From an uncultured Granulicatella sp. (lineage in GTDB: Bacteria; Bacillota; Bacilli; Lactobacillales; Aerococcaceae): a DNA stretch of 5,817 bases. The stretch is from NCBI GenBank assembly GCA_938017885.1, contig CALIJD010000153.1, positions 1 through 5,817 of the forward strand, given 5' to 3'. The notes beneath the pieces are model-generated. The model did no database searches, was not told the DNA's origin, and saw only the letters and a list, made by a program, of their open reading frames with translations. Within the stretch, counting starts at the first letter, position 1, and each line of letters begins with the position of its first letter. Below are positions 1 through 5,817 of the stretch, piece after piece. The position numbers were made by a program, and so were the translations under genes.

Positions 1-520
1 TAGACGCATTTCCCGGAAGGTTAACTTTGACGGTGATGTTTTCTTGGTCGATTTCCCACTGTGTACCAACGACTTTACGGTTTAATTCCGCTGTGTCTTG
101 ATAGTTTGTAATTAAATTTGGAATCGTATATTGGAAGGTAACGGTTCTTCTCGAATTCGAAAACGGTGTGAAGACTTTAAATTTTAATTTATCCCCTTCA
201 TGAGTGAGCTGATAGGTGCCACTCGTTCCCGTTGAATTTTGAGGCATTTCTACCGCTCCAGAACCCGTCTCCAAAAAGGCAGTTACATCCGTTGGTTCTC
301 TAAACCCTGAGTAGTCTAAGTTATAGAACACTCCGTTATAAGAACCATCTGCCTGAAACGTAATTTTTTCTTGAAACTGAACATCGCCGTTTTCTAAAAT
401 ATTCACGGTGATATCGTACTTGTCTACTTTTAAGCTACGAGCATCTACACTCGAACCAAGTCCAAAGAAGGCCACTAATCCTAATAAAAACGTAATGATG
501 TAACGTATTTTTCGATTCAT
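1..520 (-). CDS. DUF2207-type exported membrane protein, N-terminal part only
   Basis: The first 173 codons of a gene that leaves the window at base 1. The ATG at 520-518 follows an AGGTG ribosome binding site (526-530) at 5 bases. Residues 1-26 look like a Sec signal peptide: basic start (NRKIR), hydrophobic stretch about 7-23, and a likely cut after Ala26 in SSVDA-RS. From about residue 31 the extracellular domain begins with KVDKYDITVNILENGDVQF, followed by EKITF and NGVFYNLDYSG. This is the pattern of the DUF2207 family: a beta-rich outer domain that is normally followed by membrane helices and a Gly/Ser-rich tail, which would lie beyond the window. The function of the family is not established. 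The start is only 20 bases past the terminator of the preceding operon and no usable promoter is visible between them. The family call rests on motif recognition and is fairly secure. A WxL-like or other surface protein is the main alternative. Confidence 0.78.
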   Translation of the reverse strand, partial: MNRKIRYIITFLLGLVAFFGLGSSVDARSLKVDKYDITVNILENGDVQFQEKITFQADGSYNGVFYNLDYSGFREPTDVTAFLETGSGAVEMPQNSTGTSGTYQLTHEGDKLKFKVFTPFSNSRRTVTFQYTIPNLITNYQDTAELNRKVVGTQWEIDQENITVKVNLPGNAS

Positions 521-540
521 GTTTTCACCTCTAAACTGTC

Positions 541-602
541 AAAAAAAGTGTGAAATCACTGCGGGATTGTCCACGAAGGAACTTCGCCATCATCTCACAC
601 TT
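541..602 (-). terminator. Long branched intrinsic terminator of the parA-DUF1129 operon
   Basis: Read on the minus strand, AAGTGTGA (602-595) pairs perfectly with TCACACTT (553-546), and a T-tract runs into 541. The 41-base interior contains its own hairpin, CGAAG-TTC-CTTCG (586-574), so the structure is branched rather than a simple stem-loop. It starts 12 bases after the DUF1129 stop codon and ends about 10 bases before the ribosome binding site of the DUF2207 gene. On the plus strand there is no T-run after the stem, so it should act in one direction only. Confidence 0.72.
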
Positions 603-614
603 ATTTGTACTCTC

Positions 615-1298
615 TTACATTACTGATCCAACAATATTTAATTTTTTCTTCAAGTAGAATTTAGCCGCTAATGCTGCTGCTCCAATGAGTAAGTACCATT
701 CATAACTCATTACAAGATTGATGGCATTTGGAATGAAGGATTGGCTTGCTACGACTAAGAGTAACCAAGCGACCATCGCCACCGTACTGACTACTAAATA
801 ACGAATGTATCCACGTTGACCTTTTGGATTATCAAATTTAGGAGCATTTTTCGAAATAGCTAACATTACAAAAGCGCCTGCGATAAAGTTGATAATTAAT
901 GTTAATAAGCCCATTGGTTGTGAACCTGAGTCTGGATTTAACATCAACATCACTCCTGTTACTAGAGCGAATAATCCGCCTACTAATAAACCACCATCTA
1001 AAGCGATTTGCCAATCTGGAGATTTTGCATCTGGATCTTTAGCAGGTCCGTCGACAATCGCATGCACGCGTTCTGTTACCGTTCCGAATAATTGACGTGC
1101 AGTCACCCCTGATTTTTGATGTTCGATGATTTGAGGAAGCATAAGAGCTAATTCTTTCTCGATTTGTGCCCCTTCAAATCCTGCTGCTTTTAATGCACGT
1201 TCTAATTGGAACACGTATTGTTCATTTTTATTTGTTAATTCTGCTTTCAATGTATCAACTAATACTTGTTCTTCTACTTGTACGTTTTGTTCTGACAT
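615..1298 (-). CDS. DUF1129 family four-helix membrane protein
   Basis: A 227-residue protein with a soluble helical N-terminal region (about 1-95) and four predicted membrane helices: about 97-120 (WQIALDGGLLVGGLFALVTG), 129-149, 165-187 and 200-216. A short basic C-terminus (FYLKKKL) follows. The soluble part contains GVTARQLFGT at residues 64-73, typical of DUF1129 proteins of Lactobacillales, and this plus the membrane layout is the basis of the call. No catalytic motif is visible and the function is unknown. The ATG is preceded by GGAGGA (1306-1311) at 7 bases. The gene starts 20 bases after the ychF stop with no promoter or terminator between, so it is very probably the last gene of the parA-parB-yyzM-ychF operon. 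By positive-inside reasoning the N-terminal domain would be cytoplasmic (inference). Confidence 0.85.
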   Translation of the reverse strand: MSEQNVQVEEQVLVDTLKAELTNKNEQYVFQLERALKAAGFEGAQIEKELALMLPQIIEHQKSGVTARQLFGTVTERVHAIVDGPAKDPDAKSPDWQIALDGGLLVGGLFALVTGVMLMLNPDSGSQPMGLLTLIINFIAGAFVMLAISKNAPKFDNPKGQRGYIRYLVVSTVAMVAWLLLVVASQSFIPNAINLVMSYEWYLLIGAAALAAKFYLKKKLNIVGSVM

Positions 1299-1318
1299 AC
1301 TACAATCCTCCGTTATCC

Positions 1319-2419
1319 TTACACATTAAATCTAAAGAGCATTACGTCGCCGTCTTGCACGACATATTCTTTACCTTCTTGACGAACTTTTCCGTTTTCT
1401 TTTGCCGCTGTCATGCTACCGTATTCCAGTAGGTCTGCATACGCAACCGTTTCGGCACGGATGAATCCACGTTCGAAATCGGAGTGGATGATTCCCGCAC
1501 ATTGCGGAGCTTTCATGCCACGGCGGAATGTCCACGCACGTACTTCTTGTTCCCCAGCTGTAAAGTAAGTCGCCAAGCCTAATAAGTGATACGCTTTTTG
1601 GATTAAGATGTCTAATCCAGAAACTTCAATTCCCATCTCTTCTAGGAAGGCTTGTTTTTCTTCTTCCTCAAGTTCTGCTACTTCTTCTTCAATTTTCGCA
1701 CAGATAACAACGACTTCGGCATCTTCTTTGGCTGCATAGTCTTCCACTAATTGAACGTATTGATTATGGCCACCTTCCATCACGTCATCTTCAGAGATGT
1801 TTGCAATATACAGCATTGGTTTCGTTGTTAAAAGGAATAAGCCTTTCACGATTGGAAGTTCTTCATCAGTGAATTCAATCGTACGCGCTAATTGTCCTTC
1901 TTCTAACACCGGTTTGATTTTTTCTAAGACTGCTAGTTCTGCCACCGCGTCTTTATCTTTTGTTTTGGCAATTTTTGCCACACGTGCGATACGTTTGTCC
2001 ACTGACTCTAGGTCGGCCAATACTAACTCTAGGTTAATCGTTTCGATGTCAGCGATTGGGTCTACTTTCCCAGCTACGTGTGTAATGTTTTCGTCTTCAA
2101 AACAACGAACCACTTGGCAAATCGCATCTACTTGACGGATATGGCTTAGGAATTTGTTCCCAAGACCTTCCCCTCGGCTTGCCCCTTTAACGATACCCGC
2201 GATATCGGTAAATTCAAAGGTCGTCGGAACAGTCTTCTTAGGTTTGACTAATTCCGTTAATTTTTGTAAACGAAGGTCTGGCACTTCTACCACTCCCACG
2301 TTTGGGTCAATCGTCGCAAACGGATAATTCGCCGCTTCGACCCCTGCTTTTGTAATTGCATTAAATAATGTTGACTTCCCAACGTTTGGTAAGCCGACGA
2401 TTCCAGCTGTTAAGGCCAT
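1319..2419 (-). CDS. ychF: YchF/EngD, Obg-family P-loop ATPase bound to ribosomes
   Basis: A full-length 366-residue protein, the usual size of the family. The P-loop GLPNVGKST is at residues 9-17, and the switch II DxxG motif is DIAG at 72-75, followed by GASRGEGLG. The nucleotide-specificity motif is NISE at 207-210 rather than NKxD, the known reason YchF/OLA1 proteins prefer ATP to GTP. A charged coiled-coil-like segment lies around 140-270 (for example EEEVAELEEEEKQ), and the C-terminal TGS domain begins near 283 (LATYFTAGEQEVRAWTF). Family members are cytoplasmic ATPases that bind ribosomes and influence stress responses and translation; the precise role in this organism is not shown by sequence. 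It starts 17 bases after the yyzM stop. Its ribosome binding site is weak (AAAGAG-like, about 8 bases from ATG), so translational coupling to yyzM is plausible. In Bacillus subtilis the same yyzM-yyaF(ychF) order lies downstream of soj-spo0J. Confidence 0.97.
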   Translation of the reverse strand: MALTAGIVGLPNVGKSTLFNAITKAGVEAANYPFATIDPNVGVVEVPDLRLQKLTELVKPKKTVPTTFEFTDIAGIVKGASRGEGLGNKFLSHIRQVDAICQVVRCFEDENITHVAGKVDPIADIETINLELVLADLESVDKRIARVAKIAKTKDKDAVAELAVLEKIKPVLEEGQLARTIEFTDEELPIVKGLFLLTTKPMLYIANISEDDVMEGGHNQYVQLVEDYAAKEDAEVVVICAKIEEEVAELEEEEKQAFLEEMGIEVSGLDILIQKAYHLLGLATYFTAGEQEVRAWTFRRGMKAPQCAGIIHSDFERGFIRAETVAYADLLEYGSMTAAKENGKVRQEGKEYVVQDGDVMLFRFNV

Positions 2420-2436
2420 TTGTCACACTCTTTCTT

Positions 2437-2646
2437 TTATTTGTTTTCTTCGGCAACAGAAATCGTCACCTTTTTCATCTTCTTCTCGAATTCCCGTCTT
2501 GGCATTAGGACCATTTGACCACAGTGATCACACTTGATACGAATGTCCATCCCCATACGGATGATTTCCCAGGAATTCGTTTGGCACGCATGCGGTTTTT
2601 TCATTTCCACATGATCGTGTAGTTGATACGTTGTTCCTGCTTTCAT
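2437..2646 (-). CDS. yyzM: DUF951 small zinc-ribbon-like protein (YyzM)
   Basis: A 69-residue basic protein with the full set of DUF951 signatures: DHVEMKKPHACQTN (residues 11-24), WEIIRMGMDIRIKC (26-39), CDHCG (39-43) and MPRREFEKKMKKV (48-60). Cys39 and Cys42 form a CxxC knuckle. With His19 and Cys21 they could bind one metal ion, but this is inference. The function of the family is unknown; it is usually found just upstream of ychF and downstream of parB, as here. The start is supported by an AAAGGAG ribosome binding site (2652-2658) 5 bases before ATG, in the 13-base gap after parB. The gene is short but clearly real, given the conserved motifs and tight spacing on both sides. Confidence 0.93.
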   Translation of the reverse strand: MKAGTTYQLHDHVEMKKPHACQTNSWEIIRMGMDIRIKCDHCGQMVLMPRREFEKKMKKVTISVAEENK

Positions 2647-2659
2647 AAAGACTCCTTTA

Positions 2660-3559
2660 TTAATCGTCTAATTCGATTTCTAATACTTCTAAAATACGGG
2701 TTAAATCTTTTTGAGAAAGATACTCGATTTCGATTTTACCACGTTCCCCTTTTTCAACGATTTGCACGCTTGTTCCGAATTTATCCATTAAACGTTCTTC
2801 CGATTCAACGATATACATCGATTTTTTCGGTTTTTGAATTTTCTTCGTTGTTTTCTTAACAGGTTCATTGATGGATTGGACTAAAGTTTCTAAGGCACGA
2901 ACCGTTAGATTTTCTTTCACGGCCTTTTTAGCCACAGCCCCAATTTTCGTTTGGTCTTTTAATCCAAGAAGCGTACGCGCATGCCCTGCTGAAAGAGATC
3001 CATTTTGTACGAGTTCTTGTACTGCAGCTGGCAAGGTTAGTAATCGTAAGAAGTTCGCCACGTATGAACGGCTCTTCCCTACTCTGTTTGCTACTTCTTC
3101 CTGTTTTAATTTCAATGAATCCATTAACGTACGATACGCCATCGCTTCATCTAAAGGCTTCAAGTTTTCGCGTTGTAAGTTTTCAACAACTGCGATTTGA
3201 ATCATCGTTTCCTCTGAGTAGTCACGTACGATGGCTGGAATCGTTTCTTTCTCAGCTAATTTAGACGCACGCAAGCGACGTTCCCCAGCAACTAATTCAT
3301 ATCCTTTAATTTTTGATTTGCGAACGATAATCGGTTGGAAAACTCCATTTTGGCGAATCGATTCCGCTAGTTCTGCTAACCCTTCCTCATCAAACTCTTT
3401 ACGCGGTTGATAAGGATTTGGACGAATCTCTGAAACCGCAATCTGTTGAATTTGCTCGGTTTCTTGTACTTGTTCTAAGGCATCGAGGGTATCTAAATCA
3501 TTCATAAACAACGCGTCGATTCCACGTCCAAGGCCTTTTCCTTTTTGATTTTTACTCAT
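2660..3559 (-). CDS. parB: ParB/Spo0J chromosome-partitioning CTPase and parS-binding protein
   Basis: A 299-residue chromosomal ParB. The N-terminal GLGRGIDALF (9-18) is the arm that contacts ParA and stimulates its ATPase. The ParB/Srx CTP-binding domain follows: box with PNPYQPRKEF (47-56), GERRLRA (92-98) and ENLQREN (126-132). These align with the Bacillus Spo0J residues needed for CTP binding and clamp closure (E78/R79/R80 and E111/N112 there; E93/R94/R95 and E126/N127 here). The parS-reading helix-turn-helix is about 153-177 (EEVANRVGKSRSYVANFLRL). A lysine-rich linker (235-247) leads to the C-terminal dimer domain. In the family, ParB loads at parS near the origin, spreads as a CTP clamp and recruits SMC condensin. 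The gene overlaps the end of parA by 8 bases (ATGAGTAA), and its ribosome binding site AAAGGAAG (3569-3576) lies inside parA, so expression of the pair is coupled. Confidence 0.97.
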   Translation of the reverse strand: MSKNQKGKGLGRGIDALFMNDLDTLDALEQVQETEQIQQIAVSEIRPNPYQPRKEFDEEGLAELAESIRQNGVFQPIIVRKSKIKGYELVAGERRLRASKLAEKETIPAIVRDYSEETMIQIAVVENLQRENLKPLDEAMAYRTLMDSLKLKQEEVANRVGKSRSYVANFLRLLTLPAAVQELVQNGSLSAGHARTLLGLKDQTKIGAVAKKAVKENLTVRALETLVQSINEPVKKTTKKIQKPKKSMYIVESEERLMDKFGTSVQIVEKGERGKIEIEYLSQKDLTRILEVLEIELDD

Positions 3560-4313
3560 GTGCCAACACTTCCTTTGCTAACTCCATGTATACTTCCGCT
3601 CCTCTAGAACGTGGGTCATAGTCCACAATCGCTTGCCCGTAACTTGGTGCTTCAGACAGACGGACATTTCGAGGGATAATCGTTTTATAGACTTTCTCAC
3701 GGAAATACTTAATCACATCTTCTTTGACTTCATTCCCTAAGTTCGTACGTGCATCGTACATCGTTAGGAGAACGCCCTCAATCTTCAAATGAGGATTAAA
3801 GTGCTTGCGAACCATCGTGATGGTGTTCATCAGTTGTGACAACCCTTCTAATGCATAATATTCGCACTGCACTGGAATTAATACCGTATCACTAGCGGTA
3901 AAAGCATTCATCGTTAAATGACCTAGTGAAGGAGGACAGTCGATAAAGATATAATCATAATCGTCTTTAATCTTCTTCACAGCCTCTTTCAATCGTTGCT
4001 CACGACGTGCTTGACTCGTTAACTCGATTTCTGCACCTGCTAACTGAATCGTCGAAGGGGCAATCATCAAGTTTTCACGACTCGTCGGAACAATCACGTC
4101 CGCCATCGGTACTTGGTTGACTAAAACATCATATACATCTTGTTCGAGTTCCCCTTTTTGTACGCCAAGACCGCTCGTTGCGTTCCCTTGAGGATCACTA
4201 TCAATAATTAATACTTTTTTGCCATTGACCGCCAACGCAGCCGCTAAACTGACGGTTGAAGTTGTCTTTCCAACTCCACCTTTCTGATTGGCAACGGATA
4301 TCACACGTCCCAT
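3552..4313 (-). CDS. parA: ParA/Soj chromosome-partitioning ATPase
   Basis: A 253-residue deviant-Walker ATPase of the Soj type without an N-terminal DNA-binding extension, as expected for a chromosomal ParA. The deviant Walker A motif KGGVGKTT is at 11-18, with signature Lys11 and catalytic Lys16. The A' motif IIDSDPQGNAT (36-46) contains Asp40, and Walker B IFIDCPPS is at 122-129. Arg189 (YDARTNL) and Arg218 (RNVRLSEAP) fall at the same numbers as the DNA-contact arginines of B. subtilis Soj. The ATP-bound dimer coats nucleoid DNA and works with ParB in origin segregation; in Bacillus, Soj also controls DnaA. ATG at 4313 follows GGAGGA (4319-4324) at 5 bases. It is the first gene of a five-gene operon. 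rsmG and noc, often found upstream of soj, are not here. A strong terminator hairpin lies 14 bases before the ribosome binding site. Confidence 0.97.
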   Translation of the reverse strand: MGRVISVANQKGGVGKTTSTVSLAAALAVNGKKVLIIDSDPQGNATSGLGVQKGELEQDVYDVLVNQVPMADVIVPTSRENLMIAPSTIQLAGAEIELTSQARREQRLKEAVKKIKDDYDYIFIDCPPSLGHLTMNAFTASDTVLIPVQCEYYALEGLSQLMNTITMVRKHFNPHLKIEGVLLTMYDARTNLGNEVKEDVIKYFREKVYKTIIPRNVRLSEAPSYGQAIVDYDPRSRGAEVYMELAKEVLAHE

Positions 4314-4338
4314 ACTCTTCCTCCATGTTTCTTGTTCT

Positions 4339-4366
4339 AAAAAAGGGAGAATGCAAGCATTCTCCC
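4339..4366 (-). terminator. Perfect intrinsic terminator in the parA leader (possible attenuator)
   Basis: On the minus strand GGGAGAATGC (4366-4357) and GCATTCTCCC (4354-4345) form a perfect 10-base-pair stem with a two-base TT centre (in practice a four-base loop), followed by TTTTTT (4344-4339). This is a textbook rho-independent terminator facing parA. The lipoprotein gene upstream already has its own terminator, so this second one most plausibly acts on transcripts that start in the 4420-4450 region. Only 25 bases separate it from the parA start codon. Confidence 0.8.
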
Positions 4367-4419
4367 TCTCGCATGTCTACAAAATGTTCTTCATTTCTCG
4401 CAATATTTTGTTCTTTTCT

Positions 4420-4448
4420 ATTGTAACAAAAAAGTGCCTTTTTTTGTA
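4420..4448 (-). promoter_or_regulatory. Predicted extended -10 promoter of the parAB operon
   Basis: On the minus strand, TGTTACAAT carries an extended -10 (TG one base before TACAAT, hexamer at 4425-4420). Seventeen bases upstream is TACAAA (4448-4443), a poor -35 (3 of 6 matches). Transcription would start near 4413, giving a leader of about 100 bases that includes the terminator at 4366-4339. This is the best promoter candidate between the lipoprotein terminator and parA; it is a consensus-match prediction only. Confidence 0.5.
4426..4447. repeat. A/T-rich inverted repeat in the parA promoter
   Basis: The arms ACAAAAAA (4426-4433) and TTTTTTGT (4440-4447) are perfect 8-base complements around the six-base centre GTGCCT. 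The palindrome fills the predicted spacer and most of the -35 of the parA promoter. It could be an operator, a weak bidirectional terminator, or simply flexible A-tract DNA that helps the promoter. The sequence alone does not decide between these. Confidence 0.5.
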
Positions 4449-4469
4449 GTCATACCGGTTTATTTTACG

Positions 4470-4502
4470 AAAAAAGCTCTGCCATTACTTAGGCAAAGCT
4501 TT
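4470..4502 (-). terminator. Intrinsic terminator enclosing the lipoprotein stop codon
   Basis: On the minus strand AAAGCTTTGCC (4502-4492) pairs with GGCAGAGCTTT (4483-4473) over 11 positions, one of them a G-T wobble, with an eight-base loop (4491-4484). The T-run 4475-4470 follows. The TAA stop codon of the lipoprotein gene (4487-4485) lies in the loop, and the last codons form the upstream arm. Confidence 0.8.
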
Positions 4503-5168
4503 CTTTTGTTGTTCATTGAATTGTAAGTACGCAATCGTATATTCTTTGCGGGTTTGCTCGCCTTCATCAACAACTGTAATCTCCACATTTGTGATGAGAT
4601 TTCCAGCGGCATCGGTCTTGATTTTCAACTCCACTTTTGACGTATCATTCGTCGCAATTCCAAGAATGGACGTTAATGCCTTACGAATCGTTTCATCGTC
4701 TCCAGAATAGGATTTCTCATAACTTTGCCACTCCTTCGTCCAAGGAACGAGTTGATGGATTTCTTTGGTAAATTGAACCAGTTTTGCATATGGAAAAACG
4801 ACTGTGTTTTGTAAGCTGGAAGTCGCTGTAATGGTTTGTTCCCATTTATCTTGATAATAGCGAATAAAACCGATATTCGCATCAGCAATCACTTCGAGTT
4901 GATTCGTCACTTTCCCGGAAGTCTTATCGATTTTAGAACCGTATCCCGTACCATCTTTCCAAGCGCTCGCACTGGCAATGGTTTGGGCAGAAGGCGTTTT
5001 CGTCCCTTCTTTATAGTCCGATTGCTTTACGGTAATATGATAATTCGAAATCGAGTCAGCAGAAGTGACTACTTGTTCTTGCACTGCTTCGGTCGATAAA
5101 CTCTTCCCACAAGCCGTCAAAATGAATAGAAACGCTATAATCATCATACTTTTAATCCATTTCATCAT
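4485..5168 (-). CDS. Predicted secreted lipoprotein of unknown function
   Basis: A 227-residue protein with a clear lipoprotein signal: MMKWIKSMM, a hydrophobic core IIAFLFILT, and lipobox LTAC with the acylated cysteine at Cys20. The mature part is hydrophilic and looks mostly beta-stranded: YHITVKQ near 43-49, NIGFIRYYQDKWEQTITA (98-115), LQNTVVFPYAKLVQFTKEI (119-137), LKIKTDAAGNLITNVEITVV (181-200). This layout resembles the LolA/LppX-like curved-sheet lipoproteins grouped under families such as DUF6612, but that is an impression of pattern only. There are two adjacent ATG codons. GGAGGAGG (5173-5180) offers good spacing to both, and the second ATG (5165-5163) is equally likely. It has its own promoter and terminator, so it is a single-gene unit between the rRNA operon and parAB. 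I see no metal-binding or catalytic motif. Confidence 0.85.
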   Translation of the reverse strand: MMKWIKSMMIIAFLFILTACGKSLSTEAVQEQVVTSADSISNYHITVKQSDYKEGTKTPSAQTIASASAWKDGTGYGSKIDKTSGKVTNQLEVIADANIGFIRYYQDKWEQTITATSSLQNTVVFPYAKLVQFTKEIHQLVPWTKEWQSYEKSYSGDDETIRKALTSILGIATNDTSKVELKIKTDAAGNLITNVEITVVDEGEQTRKEYTIAYLQFNEQQKKALPK

Positions 5169-5195
5169 TCTACCTCCTCCTTTATCATCCGTTTC

Positions 5196-5204
5196 ATTAT
5201 AGCA
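5196..5204 (-). promoter_or_regulatory. Extended -10 promoter of the lipoprotein gene
   Basis: TGCTATAAT on the minus strand (5204-5196) is a perfect TATAAT with the extended TG element. There is no good -35 at 16-18 bases, which is common for extended -10 promoters. Transcription would start near 5190, about 20 bases before the ATG. A weaker second candidate is TTGTAG (5261-5256) with TATTCT (5237-5232) at 18 bases, overlapping the rRNA terminator tail. Confidence 0.65.
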
Positions 5205-5257
5205 AACTTCCTCTCAAAATTCCTATAAAACAGAATAGCTTCAACATAAAAATCTCT

Positions 5258-5288
5258 ACAAAATAAGCTGGGCACAAGGCCCAGCTTA
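5258..5288 (-). terminator. Terminator of the rRNA operon
   Basis: On the minus strand TAAGCTGGGC (5288-5279) pairs with GCCCAGCTTA (5273-5264), ten base pairs around a five-base loop, followed by TTTTGT (5263-5258). It lies about ten bases after the 3' end of 5S rRNA. The T-tract is short, but the GC-rich stem and the position make the call firm. Confidence 0.82.
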
Positions 5289-5296
5289 CACAGTTT

Positions 5297-5413
5297 GCGT
5301 GGCAACGTCCTACCCTCGCAGGGAGAAACCCCCAACTACTATCGGCGCTAAGAAGCTTAACTTCTGTGTTCGAGATGGGAACAGGTGTATCCTTCTTGCC
5401 ATCGTCACCACAC
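5297..5413 (-). rRNA. rrf: 5S ribosomal RNA, complete
   Basis: About 117 bases that read on the minus strand as a typical Firmicutes 5S: GTGTGGTGACGATGGC at the 5' end, then GAAGGATACACCTGTTCCCA, GAACACAGAAGTTAAGCTTC, the AGTAGTTGGGGGTTTC segment and a 3' end GTAGGACGTTGCCACGC. The first and last about ten bases pair to form helix I, which sets the ends to within one or two bases. It follows the 23S gene after a spacer of about 80 bases (5414-5491), too short for a tRNA and with no tRNA-like cloverleaf visible. Confidence 0.96.
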
Positions 5414-5491
5414 TTTATTTCTGAAAAAACTTTCGTTCTTTCAAAACTGAATCTATATCCAACGCCATCAATCTACCAGCTATACAACTCG

Positions 5492-5817
<326 letters not shown>

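Noticed and set aside
537..542. Perfect TTGACA on the minus strand just before the DUF2207 gene, as a -35 element
   Set aside because: A -10 at normal spacing would fall at or after the start codon (TGAATC, poor match), so a transcript from it could not carry the well-supported ribosome binding site and ATG.
541..602. T-box or similar riboswitch
   Set aside because: There is no T-box consensus (AGGGTGGNACCGCG), no specifier stem, and too little upstream leader. A terminator with an extended interior explains what is seen.
1974..1990. CACGTG core (1981-1986) as a possible parS site
   Set aside because: Only the central six bases fit; the flanks match parS at about four of ten positions, and the site encodes an ordinary stretch of YchF.
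1797..2135. Plus-strand open frame of 112 codons opposite ychF
   Set aside because: It lies wholly antisense to a full-length conserved gene, has no ribosome binding site and yields a Ser/Thr-rich low-complexity product typical of a shadow frame. The plus-strand frames opposite DUF1129, parB and the lipoprotein gene are rejected for the same reasons.
4673..4888. Minus-strand open frame of 71 codons inside the lipoprotein gene
   Set aside because: It is an alternative frame of a gene with a clear signal peptide, ribosome binding site and stop, and shows no recognisable motif.
5414..5491. tRNA in the 23S-5S spacer
   Set aside because: The spacer is too short once processing sequences are allowed for, and no cloverleaf, GTTC-type T-loop or CCA end is visible.

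Overview
The window looks like part of the chromosome of a low-GC Gram-positive bacterium. A Lactobacillales member outside Streptococcus fits best, since it carries a Soj-type ParA, which streptococci lack. The evidence is the soj/spo0J-yyzM-ychF gene order, strong AGGAGG-type ribosome binding sites, DUF1129 and DUF2207 proteins, and rRNA sequence close to Enterococcus/Bacillus. A Carnobacteriaceae/Enterococcaceae-like host is my guess; the genus cannot be fixed from this sequence alone. Every gene lies on the minus strand, so the biological reading order runs from base 5817 down to base 1.

In that order: the 3' end of a 23S rRNA gene (about 5817-5492), a short spacer without tRNA, a complete 5S rRNA (about 5413-5297) and the operon terminator (5288-5258). 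Next comes a monocistronic lipoprotein gene of unknown function (5168-4485) with its own extended -10 promoter and a terminator built around its stop codon. A 171-base control region (4484-4314) then holds a predicted promoter, an A/T palindrome and a perfect terminator hairpin. It leads into a compact five-gene operon: parA/soj, parB/spo0J (8-base overlap), yyzM (DUF951), ychF and a four-helix DUF1129 membrane protein, with gaps of only 13, 17 and 20 bases. A long branched terminator (602-541) ends the operon. The last feature is the 5' part of a DUF2207 exported membrane protein that runs off the window at base 1.

ParA and ParB form the chromosome segregation pair that acts on parS and the replication origin. 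YchF is a ribosome-associated P-loop ATPase. YyzM and the DUF1129 protein have no settled function and are linked here by cotranscription. An rRNA operon beside parAB suggests an origin-proximal location, but the usual neighbours rsmG (gidB) and noc are absent upstream of parA.

Most of the window is ordinary core chromosome, and I see no mobile element, CRISPR array or obvious new defence system. The points most worth a second look are regulatory. In two places (before parA and before the DUF2207 gene) a strong intrinsic terminator sits within about 15 bases of the next gene's ribosome binding site, with no room for a promoter between them. This implies read-through or attenuation.
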